18,304 nucleotides of DNA from K189A clade bacterium (GTDB taxonomy: Bacteria > Pseudomonadota > Gammaproteobacteria > Pseudomonadales > Azotimanducaceae), in NCBI GenBank assembly GCA_007571095.1, contig RKSB01000127.1, positions 1-18,304 on the forward strand, written 5' to 3'. The notes under the pieces are model-generated. The model was not told where the DNA came from. It ran no database searches and saw only the letters and a list, made by a program, of their open reading frames with translations. Each line of letters begins with the position of its first letter. Positions within the stretch are counted from its first letter, which is position 1. The position numbers and the translations under genes were made by a program. Shown here in pieces: positions 1 through 8,096 of this stretch.

Positions 1-1431
1 GGCAATCGTACGGGCCACTCGAAGCGTTTTGTGGCAGGCTCGAACAGACAGACCAAACCGCCTCGCCGCCGTCGCCATCAGCACCTCGTCTTCTGGCATC
101 AGCCGGCAGTCTGCCTGCGTGTCGCCGACACTCAACTCCTGATTGGGGCGACCTCGTCTTTTCAGTGCTCGCTTGCGGGCCAGCAGAACCTTTTCACGCA
201 GAGCCTTCTCTGAATTCCTGTCGCCGTCACTCATCTTACGAAGCATGTCCTCTGCGGGAGGAGTTTCTACGGCAATGCGAAGATCGATGCGGTCGAGCAG
301 TGGTTGAGACAATCTGGCGGCGTAACGTCTCTGTTTTTCCAGGCTGCAAACACAGTCTTCGGTGTCGGTTTTACAGTTTCGACCAACAGGGCAGGGGTTC
401 ATGGCTGCAATCAGCTGAAACCGTGCCGGAAACTCTACCTTGTAGTTGGCTCTGGCGATCTCCACGCGGCCGGATTCCAGAGGCTCTCGAAGTGCCTCCA
501 AAGCTCGCCGGTTGAATTCCGGCAACTCATCCAGAAACAGAACGCCCGAATGTGCCAACGAAATCTCGCCCGGCATGGGTATATGACCACCGCCGATCAG
601 GGCAGTGCTTGATGAGGTGTGGTGAGGTGCTCGAAAAGGCCTGTCGAAACCCGGTTCCCGAACATTTCCGGCGACTGAATAGATGGCGTGAACCAGTAAA
701 CGATCCTTCTCTGTCAGCGGAGGCAACAGATTGGGCAGCCGCTCTGCAAGCATGGTCTTGCCTGTGCCGGGCGGCCCGGTCATCAGCAGGCTGTGACCTC
801 CGGCGGCGGCGATACAAAGTGCTCGTTTGGCCGAAAGCTGCCCTCGAATTTCTGCAAGCGACCGAGAAATCGGCCGTCGTTGAGCCGGTTTTTTCGGCGG
901 GCTGCTGCACGCAAGCTCCAGTTTGCCGGCAAGATAGCCGACCAGTTCCCCAAGATGGCGTGCCAGCAGCACCGGCTGTTGAATCAGGGCTGCGTCTGCG
1001 GCATTGGCAGCGGGTATGATCGGCACTCGCCCCGACTTTTGGCCGGCGACTATCGCAGTCAGCACTCCGGGTATTTTGCGAGTATGGCCGTTCAGTGCCA
1101 GTTCGCCAACGAACTCGTGATCCTCCAGCCGAGTACCCTGCGTTTTCAGCTGCCCTGAAGCCGACAGGATCGCAATGGCAATCGGCAGATCAAAACGACT
1201 GCCGCCCTTGGGTATGTCGGCAGGTGCCAGGTTGATAGTGATACGACTCTGCGGAAACTGGAAATGGCAGTTCAACAGGGCACTTCTGACGCGATCCTTG
1301 CTCTCCCTGACCACTGTTTCGGGCAGGCCGACTATGGTAAACCGAGGCAGGCCCGAACTCAGGTGAGCCTCTATTGTGACCAGCGGTGCTTGGATACCAA
1401 GCTGACTCCTTGAATAAATGATGGACAACAT
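1..1431 (-). CDS. comM: ComM/YifB-family Mg-chelatase-like AAA+ ATPase (3' end off the window)
   Basis: The frame is open from the ATG at 1431 to the window edge: 477 codons and no stop, so the C-terminus is missing (the family is usually about 500 residues). The N-terminus (MLSIIYSRSQLGIQAPLVTI, then GLPRFTIVGLPET) is typical of the ComM/YifB N-terminal domain. Walker A GPPGTGKT is at residues 219-226 and Walker B VLFLDE at 297-302. The C-rich segment NPCPVGRNC...CVC and the LLDRIDL motif of Mg-chelatase-like ATPases follow. ComM is a hexameric helicase promoting branch migration during natural transformation; that role is family knowledge, not visible here. The start fits the family N-terminus although no strong Shine-Dalgarno sequence precedes it. 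The gene lies downstream of ileS on the same strand, after a probable terminator. Confidence 0.93.
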   Translation of the reverse strand, partial: MLSIIYSRSQLGIQAPLVTIEAHLSSGLPRFTIVGLPETVVRESKDRVRSALLNCHFQFPQSRITINLAPADIPKGGSRFDLPIAIAILSASGQLKTQGTRLEDHEFVGELALNGHTRKIPGVLTAIVAGQKSGRVPIIPAANAADAALIQQPVLLARHLGELVGYLAGKLELACSSPPKKPAQRRPISRSLAEIRGQLSAKRALCIAAAGGHSLLMTGPPGTGKTMLAERLPNLLPPLTEKDRLLVHAIYSVAGNVREPGFDRPFRAPHHTSSSTALIGGGHIPMPGEISLAHSGVLFLDELPEFNRRALEALREPLESGRVEIARANYKVEFPARFQLIAAMNPCPVGRNCKTDTEDCVCSLEKQRRYAARLSQPLLDRIDLRIAVETPPAEDMLRKMSDGDRNSEKALREKVLLARKRALKRRGRPNQELSVGDTQADCRLMPEDEVLMATAARRFGLSVRACHKTLRVARTIA

Positions 1432-1476
1432 GAGACCAGGCAAGTGGAAGAAGCTCAGGCCCTGAAGGCAGAGCCG

Positions 1477-1501
1477 AAAAAAAGACTCTTTAGCCTAGTC
1501 T
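1477..1501 (-). terminator. Probable Rho-independent terminator of ileS
   Basis: On the minus strand the sequence has arms AGACT and AGTCT around a 9-base loop (1483-1501), followed at once by a run of seven T (plus-strand A at 1477-1483, the last shared with the stem). It lies about 60 bases after the ileS stop and ends about 45 bases before the comM start. The stem is short (5 bp), so termination may be partial and comM could receive read-through. Confidence 0.5.
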
Positions 1502-1559
1502 CCCCTCGTTGTTTGTCGACAGCAGATTTCTCCGCTCATCGAGTGAGCTTTTAGCCCTG

Positions 1560-4500
1560 TCAGTCGGCTGATTTTGTTACAGGCGAGATCTGGAAGCGAA
1601 TGGAATGTCCGTCAATCCAGTGGTCAAAAGTCTCTTCGGACTGTTCGAATGTGTGGCTTGAGGCTTCTGCTGTCAGGGTTTCTCCGCAGATATACTGGCG
1701 GTGATTGGCGATGACTTTGGCCAGCGCAGAATCGGCCTGATACAGCAGGCTAATTCGATCAGTCACCGCACATCCCGTGAATTTTCGAGTGTGTTGGATC
1801 AGCCGTACAAGTTCTCGGGCGTGGCCTTCCTCGACCAGTTCCGGGCTAAGCGTTCCGTCCAGCACAATCGAAATATACTGATTGGTCACACAGGCCCCTT
1901 GCGTCTTTGCTCGCCTCAGAACGGCTATCTCCCGGTCGGTAAAGACCTCGCCTTCCAAAGTGAGTTGACCCGTCTGCAACAACTGCTGAATGTCGTCGGC
2001 ACTCAGCCTGGAAATGGTTTGCTGGAAGCCCTTCATTCGCCGCCCCAGACGTTTGCCAAGCAGAGGAAAGTTGGGCTTGGCATAGTATTCGACAAAGGCA
2101 TCTTCATCATCGTCAAAGGCCACCTCCTTGACGTTGAGTTCTTTTTTCAGGATTTCTTTCAGCGAGGCAATCGAATCCAGCAGCTTTCGACTTTTGTGAA
2201 TGACCGTCAGCCGTCCTAACGGCAAACGCAAATGAATGCCCAGTCGCTCGCGTTCCTGTCGGCCAAGCAGCACGACCTGCTGCATTTGCGAAACCGCCTC
2301 CTCAAGTGCTGGCTGCATGAGTTCGGAGTGACTATCCGGAAAGCGACAGAGATGGACGGATTCAACCCTTTCCGAGACATCTTCCGAACTCAGATCGAGC
2401 ATTTGCCGATAAATGGTTTCGGCCATAAATGGAGCAAAGGGTGCCATGATGCGGCCGAATTCGTGAATAACCCGATGCAGGGTCGAGTAGGCTGTTAATT
2501 TCTCGGCAGTCATATCCTCGCCCCAGAATCTCGAACGGTTGAGTCGAATGTACCAGTTGGTCAGGTCTTCAATGAAGTCAAACAGCAGAGGTGCCACCCC
2601 GTAGAGCCGATAAGCCTCCATTTCTGCCTTCACTCGAAGCTTCAACGTCTGTAGCCGAGAGGTCAGCCATCGATCAAGCACAGAGTAGCCTTGGTTCGGC
2701 GGATTTTCGGGTGTCCAGCCATCGACAGTGATGTAGGTTCTCAGGAACTTCCAGGCGTTGTACCAGGGCAACAACACTCGCCGAGCCATCTCTCGAACTC
2801 CCTTGTCGGAAAACCGCTGCTCTTCACCCTTTAACAGGTTGCCGCTGATCAGGTAGAGCCGAAGGGCATCGGCTCCATATTCGGCCATCAGCGTCTCAGG
2901 TGAGGTGTAATTACGCAGCCGCTTCGACATTTTTTTGCCGTCTTTGGCCATCACCATGCCGTTGACTATGACGTTCCTGAAAGCCGGCTTGTCGAAGAGG
3001 GCAGTCGACAGAACCATCAGGGTATAAAACCAGCCACGAGTCTGATCCAGGCCCTCGGCGATGAATTCCGCCGGATAACCTGCTTCAAAGCCTGCACGGT
3101 TCTCAAAAGGGTAGTGCTCCTGAGCATAGGGCATGGACCCAGACTCGAACCAGCAGTCGAACACTTCAGGCACGCGTGAATAGACTCCCTCCTCGCCCGG
3201 CACCGAAAACTCGATTGAATCGACATGCTCTCGGTGCAGGTCGGTCAACTCAGCACCAGAGACCTTCTGCAGGTCTTCGACCGATCCGAAACATTTCGCT
3301 TTGCCGGTTTGGTTGTTGACCCAGACGGGCAGCGGCGTTCCCCAGACTCGATTGCGTGACACCGCCCAGTCGCGCGCTTCCTTGAGCCAATTACCGAACC
3401 GACCCTGCTTGATGTGTTCCGGTACCCAGTGCACTTGCTCGTTGGCTCGTATGATTCGTTCCTTGAATGCACTGACCGAGACATACCAGGAGTCGATGGC
3501 CCGGTAAATCAGCGGAGTGTCCGAGCGGTAACAAAAGGGATAGCTGTGCTCGATCACATCCTGCTCGTACAGCGTCTTGTGCTGCTTCAGATAACGGGTG
3601 ATTTCGGCATCGGCATCCTTGACATACCGGCCGGCGAAATCACTGACTTCGGCGTCAAACACGCCCGACATGCTGACCGGGCAGACAAGGGCATCCAGAC
3701 CGGTTTCCTTCGCTATTCGATGGTCATCCGCTCCGAAAGCGGGTGCTATATGCACCAGACCCGTACCACTGTCGGCGGTCACATAGTCGTCATTGACGAC
3801 AACGAAATGGCCACTGTCGCTGTAGCGGGCAAAATAGGGGAAAAGCGGCTCATAGCGTCGGCCGAGCAGATCCCGACCCTTGCACCGAGAAAGCACCTCA
3901 AGCCTGTGCCGATTGCTGTAAGCCGCCAGCCGACTTTCGGCGAGGTAGCAGACGATCTCCAGGTCGAGGTCTCTGACTCGAACATAATCGACATCGCCGC
4001 CGGCACAGATAGCCAGATTGGACGGCAGAGTCCAGGGAGTCGTCGTCCAGGCCATCAACCAGGCATCTTCGTCGACCAGCTTGAAGAGTACGGTAATCGA
4101 CGGGTCCTGCGTCTGCTGATAATTGGCGTTGGCCTCGAAGTTCGACAGCACGGTGGCCAGGGCGGTCGAGACAGGCACCACCTTGAAACCCCTGTAGACC
4201 AGCCCCTTGTCCCAGAGTTGACGAAAAACCCACCACACAGACTCCATGAAATCCGCATCCATGGTCTTGTAGTCGTTGTCAAAATCCACCCAGCGCCCGA
4301 GCCGAGTAATGGATCGCCGCCATTCCTGAGTGTAACGTTGAACAATACTTCGGCAATGGTCGTTGTAGCCACTCACGCCGAAACGCTCAACGGCTTGGCT
4401 CGTGGTCATGCCAAGCTTCTTGTCGATCTCGTACTCGATTGGCAGGCCGTGGCAATCCCAGCCAAACCGGCGCTTGACATGAAATCCCTGCATCGTCCAG

Positions 4501-4745
4501 TAGCGAGGCACCACATCCTTGATGGTGCTGGCCACGAAATGCCCGTGATGAGGCAGGCCGGTGGCAAAGGGCGGGCCGTCGTAGAAGACGTAGGGTGGAC
4601 AGTCGGCCGTTGCTTCGAGCGATTGCCGAAAGACGCCCTTCCGTTCCCAGAACTGCAATACCTTCAATTCGGCTTCGACCAGCGAAAAACTGCTGTTCTC
4701 TGCTTCGTCTGACGAGTGATTTTGGTTTGGTTGAGTCTTGTTCAC
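1560..4745 (-). CDS. ileS: Isoleucyl-tRNA synthetase, eukaryotic-type (type 2)
   Basis: This cytoplasmic class I synthetase charges tRNA-Ile. Numbered from the GTG start used here, the HIGH-type motif is HHGH at about 66-69 (GLPHHGHFVASTIKD). It is followed by RRFGWDCHGLPIEYEI, a signature of the long eukaryotic-like IleS group. The editing (CP1) domain has TTTPWTLPSN at about 234-243, and the KMSKR loop is at about 605-609. The length of 1061 residues fits type 2 rather than the roughly 940-residue type 1 enzyme. I chose GTG at 4745 because GGAG at 4755-4758 sits 9 bases upstream; an in-frame TTG at 4751 is only 3 bases from it and would add two residues. One oddity is VPVSTALATVLSNFEA after the HIGH domain, where relatives usually read closer to MPYSTALNTPLSNFEA. 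The gene runs divergently from the pentapeptide gene. Confidence 0.96.
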   Translation of the reverse strand: MNKTQPNQNHSSDEAENSSFSLVEAELKVLQFWERKGVFRQSLEATADCPPYVFYDGPPFATGLPHHGHFVASTIKDVVPRYWTMQGFHVKRRFGWDCHGLPIEYEIDKKLGMTTSQAVERFGVSGYNDHCRSIVQRYTQEWRRSITRLGRWVDFDNDYKTMDADFMESVWWVFRQLWDKGLVYRGFKVVPVSTALATVLSNFEANANYQQTQDPSITVLFKLVDEDAWLMAWTTTPWTLPSNLAICAGGDVDYVRVRDLDLEIVCYLAESRLAAYSNRHRLEVLSRCKGRDLLGRRYEPLFPYFARYSDSGHFVVVNDDYVTADSGTGLVHIAPAFGADDHRIAKETGLDALVCPVSMSGVFDAEVSDFAGRYVKDADAEITRYLKQHKTLYEQDVIEHSYPFCYRSDTPLIYRAIDSWYVSVSAFKERIIRANEQVHWVPEHIKQGRFGNWLKEARDWAVSRNRVWGTPLPVWVNNQTGKAKCFGSVEDLQKVSGAELTDLHREHVDSIEFSVPGEEGVYSRVPEVFDCWFESGSMPYAQEHYPFENRAGFEAGYPAEFIAEGLDQTRGWFYTLMVLSTALFDKPAFRNVIVNGMVMAKDGKKMSKRLRNYTSPETLMAEYGADALRLYLISGNLLKGEEQRFSDKGVREMARRVLLPWYNAWKFLRTYITVDGWTPENPPNQGYSVLDRWLTSRLQTLKLRVKAEMEAYRLYGVAPLLFDFIEDLTNWYIRLNRSRFWGEDMTAEKLTAYSTLHRVIHEFGRIMAPFAPFMAETIYRQMLDLSSEDVSERVESVHLCRFPDSHSELMQPALEEAVSQMQQVVLLGRQERERLGIHLRLPLGRLTVIHKSRKLLDSIASLKEILKKELNVKEVAFDDDEDAFVEYYAKPNFPLLGKRLGRRMKGFQQTISRLSADDIQQLLQTGQLTLEGEVFTDREIAVLRRAKTQGACVTNQYISIVLDGTLSPELVEEGHARELVRLIQHTRKFTGCAVTDRISLLYQADSALAKVIANHRQYICGETLTAEASSHTFEQSEETFDHWIDGHSIRFQISPVTKSAD

Positions 4746-4754
4746 CGCCAACTG

Positions 4755-4758
4755 CTCC
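4755..4758 (-). promoter_or_regulatory. ileS ribosome binding site (decides the start)
   Basis: GGAG on the minus strand lies 9 bases before GTG 4745 and only 3 bases before TTG 4751. This favours GTG as the initiation codon. Confidence 0.5.
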
Positions 4759-4841
4759 GTTGCCCTCGTCCGGTTGCCACCTGTTCGCCCGGCATATTTT
4801 TCTAAAATACAGGGCCAAAATTGTCTGTTGACGGGTTTCGT

Positions 4842-4869
4842 ATTATAACGATCGCTTTGGGCCAGTCAG
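4842..4869 (-). promoter_or_regulatory. Candidate sigma-70 promoter of ileS
   Basis: On the minus strand a perfect -10 box TATAAT (4842-4847) is separated by 16 bases from CTGACT (4864-4869), a 4/6 match to the -35 consensus. Transcription would start near 4835, giving a leader of about 90 bases. I see no T-box element in this leader. Confidence 0.5.
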
Positions 4870-5044
4870 TTGCCGTCCTGGCCGACCTGGCGCAAGCAAG
4901 TCAGCCGAATGCAAGAAAGGCGGCCATGCTCCAACCGGAGACTCGCTGGTTAAAACCGATGTGATGCGACTGCCCGTGGTCAGCCAGTAGAAGCAGAAGT
5001 CTTTTTGCTATTCTATTTATTCTACAGGGCTGGCCACTCGCCGG
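4870..5044. other. Central part of the ileS / pentapeptide divergent intergenic region
   Basis: The whole gap from ileS to the pentapeptide gene is 360 bases (4746-5105). Its two ends hold the promoters listed separately. In this middle part I see no convincing coding frame, tRNA-like fold, strong inverted repeat or terminator. An AT-rich patch at about 5000-5025 could be an UP-like element or an alternative start region. Confidence 0.4.
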
Positions 5045-5072
5045 TTGTCAGTTGAGTGTCTCCTTTTATAAA
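5045..5072 (+). promoter_or_regulatory. Candidate sigma-70 promoter of the pentapeptide-repeat gene
   Basis: TTGTCA (5045-5050) and TATAAA (5067-5072) are 16 bases apart. A start near 5079 leaves a short leader with GGAGG at 5091-5095, ten bases before the ATG. Confidence 0.55.
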
Positions 5073-5105
5073 GTTAAGGATTCGAAAACTGGAGGTTAGA
5101 AAACT

Positions 5106-5588
5106 ATGTCAGCAGGTATAAAAGCAAGCAAAATCACAGTTTTCCTTGTCGGTTTCCTGCTTCTTTCGGATTTGCACTTTGCTTATGGGCAAGAAGTAGC
5201 TGATGGCGAGCATTCAGAGTATTTGCCCAAAAAGGATTTCAGAAAAGCTCGCCTTGTCGGTCAGGATTTTTCTGGACAAAACTTTTCTTCCGCCAATTTC
5301 AAAAAGGCGAACCTTAGAGAGTCCAACTTCGAAGGTGCCGACCTCAGCAAGGCCAATCTCAAAAAGACCAATCTCAGAGAATGCAATTTCGAAGACGCAA
5401 ACCTCAGCGAGGTCAACCTCAAAAAAGCAGATCTTCGGGGAGCCAACCTCAAGGGAGCGGATCTCACGGACGCGAATCTCACAAAGGCCAAACTCAGGGG
5501 AGCGGACCTTCGGGATGCGAATCTTACGGGAGCCAGACTCAGGGGAGCAGATCTTCTGAATGCGAATCTCACGGGAGCCAAGCTCTAG
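5106..5588 (+). CDS. Secreted pentapeptide-repeat protein
   Basis: This is a 160-residue protein. Residues 1-28 look like a Sec signal peptide: lysines, a hydrophobic core around 10-21, and a probable cleavage after AYG at 26-28. From about residue 46 to the last residue the chain is an unbroken run of A(N/D)LXX pentapeptides (FSSAN, FKKAN, LRESN, FEGAD, LSKAN ... LTGAK), about 22 repeats. This predicts a right-handed quadrilateral beta-helix in the periplasm or outside the cell. Five-residue units group into near-repeats of 15-20 residues that are also visible in the DNA (about 5290-5588), so the array probably grew by local duplication. A promoter and GGAGG precede the ATG. It appears monocistronic and converges on the MATE gene. 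Some pentapeptide proteins mimic DNA and protect gyrase, but an exported one is unlikely to do so; its function is unknown. Confidence 0.85.
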   Translation: MSAGIKASKITVFLVGFLLLSDLHFAYGQEVADGEHSEYLPKKDFRKARLVGQDFSGQNFSSANFKKANLRESNFEGADLSKANLKKTNLRECNFEDANLSEVNLKKADLRGANLKGADLTDANLTKAKLRGADLRDANLTGARLRGADLLNANLTGAKL

Positions 5589-5761
5589 CCAGCCAGTCCG
5601 CCGGCGTTCATTTTCAGACTGGCCGCTCTGCTCGGCATTGCCTCTCTTCAGGAGGCATATTCGAGAAACCCGCCATCACGACTCCGTTGCTGCTCTGCCG
5701 TCCAGGCACTGGCCAAAGAGAGAGTCAGCAGAGCCTGTCTGCGAAAGATCCGAAAGCCGAG
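5589..5761. other. Convergent spacer between the pentapeptide and MATE genes
   Basis: These are 173 bases between two convergent stop codons. A weak inverted repeat (GCCTC / GAGGC near 5640-5660) has no T-tract on either side, so I do not call a terminator. No gene is supported here. Confidence 0.4.
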
Positions 5762-7153
5762 TCATGCCGCTTTTGTTCCCAGGCTCCGGTCTTTTTCGAC
5801 ACCTCTGTTGGCCAGCACCCACAAGCGTCCCGAAACCAGCACAGAAACCAGTGCAAGCCCGCACGTGATGGCTACCCAGAAGCCGTATATGCCCATCGCC
5901 GAGGCCAGACCATAGGCCAGAAAGTAGCCGAGTGGAAGGGTTAGAAGCCAGTAGACGGCGAAATTGGCCACCAGCGGGAATCGAGTGGCTTTATAGCCTC
6001 GAAGTGCCCCGGTCACCATGGCCTGAATGACATCAAACAACTGAAACAGGCCGACAAACACCAACAGACCCGTCATCAGTTCTATAACCTCGGGGTTGGT
6101 CGTATAGAAGCCGGCAAAATCTTCTCGAAACAGGATAATCAGCCCGCCGTTAAACAGACCCACGGCGGGTGCCAGAACAAGCACCAGCCTGCTGATCAGG
6201 CGAGCTGTCAATAGCTGTTGCCCGCCGACAAGAAAGCTGATTCGAATACTGGCGGCCTGCCCGAGTGCCAGCGGAATCATAAAGGCGACACCGGCTATAT
6301 TCATGGCGATCGAATGACTGCTGACGACGGTTGCACCCAGCCGTCCGAGCAAGAGTGTGACCAGCGAAAAGAAGCCCATTTCAAGAAAGCTGGTCAGCCC
6401 GATAGGCAGCCCCAGGCTGACAATCTCCCGAATTCTCGTCCACCGAAACCGAAACTTGCTCAGGGCGTTCCAGCCTGTCCTTCTGATGGATGGCTGCAGG
6501 GCAATCGCTATCATAAACAGGCATTCAAACCACATGACAATGGCTGAGGCTACTCCACAGCCCACGCCGCCGAGTGCCGGCATGCCCAGCTCGCCGTACA
6601 TGAATATATAGTTGAGCGGAAACTTGCAGATCAGTGCCGTCACCGCCACCACAAAAGCCGGTCGAGTGCGGCCCAAGCCTTCCACCATATAACGCAGGGC
6701 GAAATACATCAAAATACCCGGCATGCCCCAGGCAGTTGCCGAAAGATAGCGGCTGGCAATGTCGACGACCTCGGGGCTCGCCTGTGTGAGCACCAGCACA
6801 GGTTCAAGGTTATGAAACAGAATGATGAGGATTACCGAACTGGCCGCTACAATCCAGACAGCCTGTTGCAAGACTTCGCCTATGGCCTCAGTTCTGCCTT
6901 CTCCTCTCAGTTGAGAGACAGTTGGCGTAACAGCGATCAAAGTCCCCCAAAACAATAGCAGAATAGGCCACATCAGGCTGCCTCCGAGGGCGATACCGGC
7001 CAGGTCAACGACACCCAGCCGTCCGGCCATTACGGTGTCCATCACACCCATCCCCATCCAGGCCACATGTGCTCCGGCAACAGGCAAACCAATCACCAGC
7101 AACTGGTATAATTCACTCGGCCAGCGAGCTATTGAAGAGCTGCCTTTTTTCAC
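5762..7153 (-). CDS. MATE family multidrug/cation exporter (NorM-like)
   Basis: This 463-residue inner-membrane protein has about 12 hydrophobic segments, the normal size for a MATE transporter. The N-terminal signature IGLPVAGAHVAWMGMGVMDT followed by VMAGRLG matches the first helix of NorM-type proteins. D39 sits where NorM has its conserved coupling aspartate. A second matching half starts near residue 240 (IGLTSFLEMGFFSLVTLLLG), consistent with the two six-helix bundles. Such proteins export cationic drugs or metabolites using a Na+ or H+ gradient; the substrate cannot be told from sequence. The start is GTG at 7153, preceded only by a weak Shine-Dalgarno sequence. The gene is divergent from pdxH with a 93-base gap containing an AACCGG...CCGGTT inverted repeat (7182-7209), which could be an operator but is not otherwise supported. 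Confidence 0.92.
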   Translation of the reverse strand: MKKGSSSIARWPSELYQLLVIGLPVAGAHVAWMGMGVMDTVMAGRLGVVDLAGIALGGSLMWPILLLFWGTLIAVTPTVSQLRGEGRTEAIGEVLQQAVWIVAASSVILIILFHNLEPVLVLTQASPEVVDIASRYLSATAWGMPGILMYFALRYMVEGLGRTRPAFVVAVTALICKFPLNYIFMYGELGMPALGGVGCGVASAIVMWFECLFMIAIALQPSIRRTGWNALSKFRFRWTRIREIVSLGLPIGLTSFLEMGFFSLVTLLLGRLGATVVSSHSIAMNIAGVAFMIPLALGQAASIRISFLVGGQQLLTARLISRLVLVLAPAVGLFNGGLIILFREDFAGFYTTNPEVIELMTGLLVFVGLFQLFDVIQAMVTGALRGYKATRFPLVANFAVYWLLTLPLGYFLAYGLASAMGIYGFWVAITCGLALVSVLVSGRLWVLANRGVEKDRSLGTKAA

Positions 7154-7246
7154 CGATCTGTTCTCGGAAACGTCCCGAAATAACCGGTGCTTTCAGTGGC
7201 TCGCCGGTTGCCGGACTCGACTCCTTGAAGCACCAGGCTTTGAGTT

Positions 7247-7882
7247 ATGGACATCGCATCTATCCGTAGAGAATATCGCCGACAGGGAATCGACAGGGAA
7301 GACCTGTCAACCTCACCCTTTGACCAGTTTCGCCGCTGGTTCGCCGAAAGTGAAGCCTGGCTTGAGGACCCGACGGCGATGGTACTGGCTACCTCCAACC
7401 TTGTCGATCAGATTTCCCAGAGAATAGTCCTGTTAAAGGAGATCGACGAACAAGGGCTGGCTTTCTACACCAATTATGCCAGTCGCAAGGCCGCAGAAAT
7501 GAATGCCAATCCTCGTGTCAGCGCACTTTTTCCCTGGCATTCACTGGATCGTCAGGTCATTATTCACGGCTCTGTTGACAAGCTGACACGCGAGGCTTCA
7601 CAAAAATACTTCTCCAGTCGCCCACAGGCCAGCCGGCTTTCCGCCTGGGCCTCGCCTCAAAGCCGGATTGTTCCTTCTCGAGCATGGCTGGAAGCCAGAG
7701 TGCTCAAATACCAGACGAAATTCAGCGACGGCGAAATACCCCTGCCGGATTTCTGGGGCGGCTACCGGCTGATACCCTCTCGCTTTGAGTTCTGGCAGGG
7801 CCGCAGCCACCGTCTTCATGACCGCTTCGAATACCTGAGGAATAAGAGTGCCGACTGGACAATTCACCGGCTGGCTCCTTGA
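7247..7882 (+). CDS. pdxH: Pyridoxamine/pyridoxine 5'-phosphate oxidase
   Basis: PdxH is the FMN-dependent cytoplasmic oxidase that makes pyridoxal 5'-phosphate from PNP or PMP. At 211 residues it is close to the E. coli enzyme. Family blocks appear in order: SQRIVLLKEID at 57-67, FYTNYASRKA at 73-82, FPWHSLDRQV at 95-104, YFSSRP...SAWAS at 121-136, LPDFWGGYRL at 166-175, and EFWQGRSHRLHDR at 181-193, where the substrate-binding RLHDR lies. The C-terminus IHRLAP matches the conserved W..xRLxP ending. The ATG at 7247 gives the expected N-terminus, although the Shine-Dalgarno sequence is weak. Downstream lies a diverged copy of the last 25 or so codons, listed separately. Confidence 0.97.
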   Translation: MDIASIRREYRRQGIDREDLSTSPFDQFRRWFAESEAWLEDPTAMVLATSNLVDQISQRIVLLKEIDEQGLAFYTNYASRKAAEMNANPRVSALFPWHSLDRQVIIHGSVDKLTREASQKYFSSRPQASRLSAWASPQSRIVPSRAWLEARVLKYQTKFSDGEIPLPDFWGGYRLIPSRFEFWQGRSHRLHDRFEYLRNKSADWTIHRLAP

Positions 7883-7905
7883 GCGTAAGCTGAAAACCGG
7901 CGAGT

Positions 7906-7991
7906 ATCCTGCACTCTCGCCTCGAATGCCTCAAGAACCGGAAAACCGGCCGAATAATTCACCGGCCAGCCCCTTGAGTGTAGCTAAAAAC
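7906..7991 (+). pseudogene. Diverged tandem copy of the pdxH 3' end
   Basis: Bases 7918-7991 align to 7823-7897 of pdxH and its trailer at a constant offset of 95, with 55 of 75 positions identical and one single-base gap after the stop codon. In the pdxH frame the copy reads RLECLKNRKTGRIIHRPAP-stop, against RFEYLRNKSADWTIHRLAP-stop in the gene. The five codons before it (ILHSR against RLHDR) suggest the copy starts near 7906. It has no start codon, so it is a remnant and not a gene. The duplicated piece includes the stop codon and about 15 bases of trailer. Confidence 0.75.
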
Positions 7992-8022
7992 TATAGGCAG
8001 TATCAGTAAAAACAATAGGCAG
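7986..8022 (+). repeat. Pair of 15-bp direct repeats in the rubrerythrin promoter
   Basis: AAAAACTATAGGCAG (7986-8000) and AAAAACAATAGGCAG (8008-8022) differ at one base and lie 22 bp apart, about two helical turns. The second copy covers the putative -35 hexamer TAGGCA; the first is centred near -58. This suits tandem binding by a regulator on one DNA face, although a short tandem duplication without function is also possible. Confidence 0.6.
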
Positions 8023-8044
8023 GCGGTTGCAACGTGGCTATAAT
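8016..8044 (+). promoter_or_regulatory. Candidate promoter of the rubrerythrin / Fe-S / DUF3501 operon
   Basis: A perfect -10 box TATAAT (8039-8044) is 17 bases from TAGGCA (8016-8021), a 4/6 match to -35. The predicted start near 8051 leaves a 46-base leader with GGGAG at 8084-8088, eight bases before the rubrerythrin ATG. Confidence 0.6.
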
Positions 8045-8096
8045 CCAGCAGTCGATATTTGTGGTTAGTTTTCTATTATTTTCGGGAGTGTAAATC

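Noticed and set aside
1534..1548. Hairpin GCTCA-TCGAG-TGAGC after ileS
   Set aside because: The T-run follows on the plus strand, where no gene ends; on the ileS strand there is none, so the 1477-1501 hairpin is the better terminator.
3414..4712. 432-codon plus-strand open frame opposite ileS
   Set aside because: It is antisense to a clear ileS gene and its translation has no recognisable family features.
5290..5588. CRISPR-like periodic sequence
   Set aside because: The periodicity (15, 45, 60 bases) is that of in-frame pentapeptide codons, with no unique spacers.
5381..5944. Plus-strand frame overlapping the pentapeptide gene and the MATE 3' end
   Set aside because: Its first part is a frame-shifted reading of the repeats and its end is antisense to MATE.
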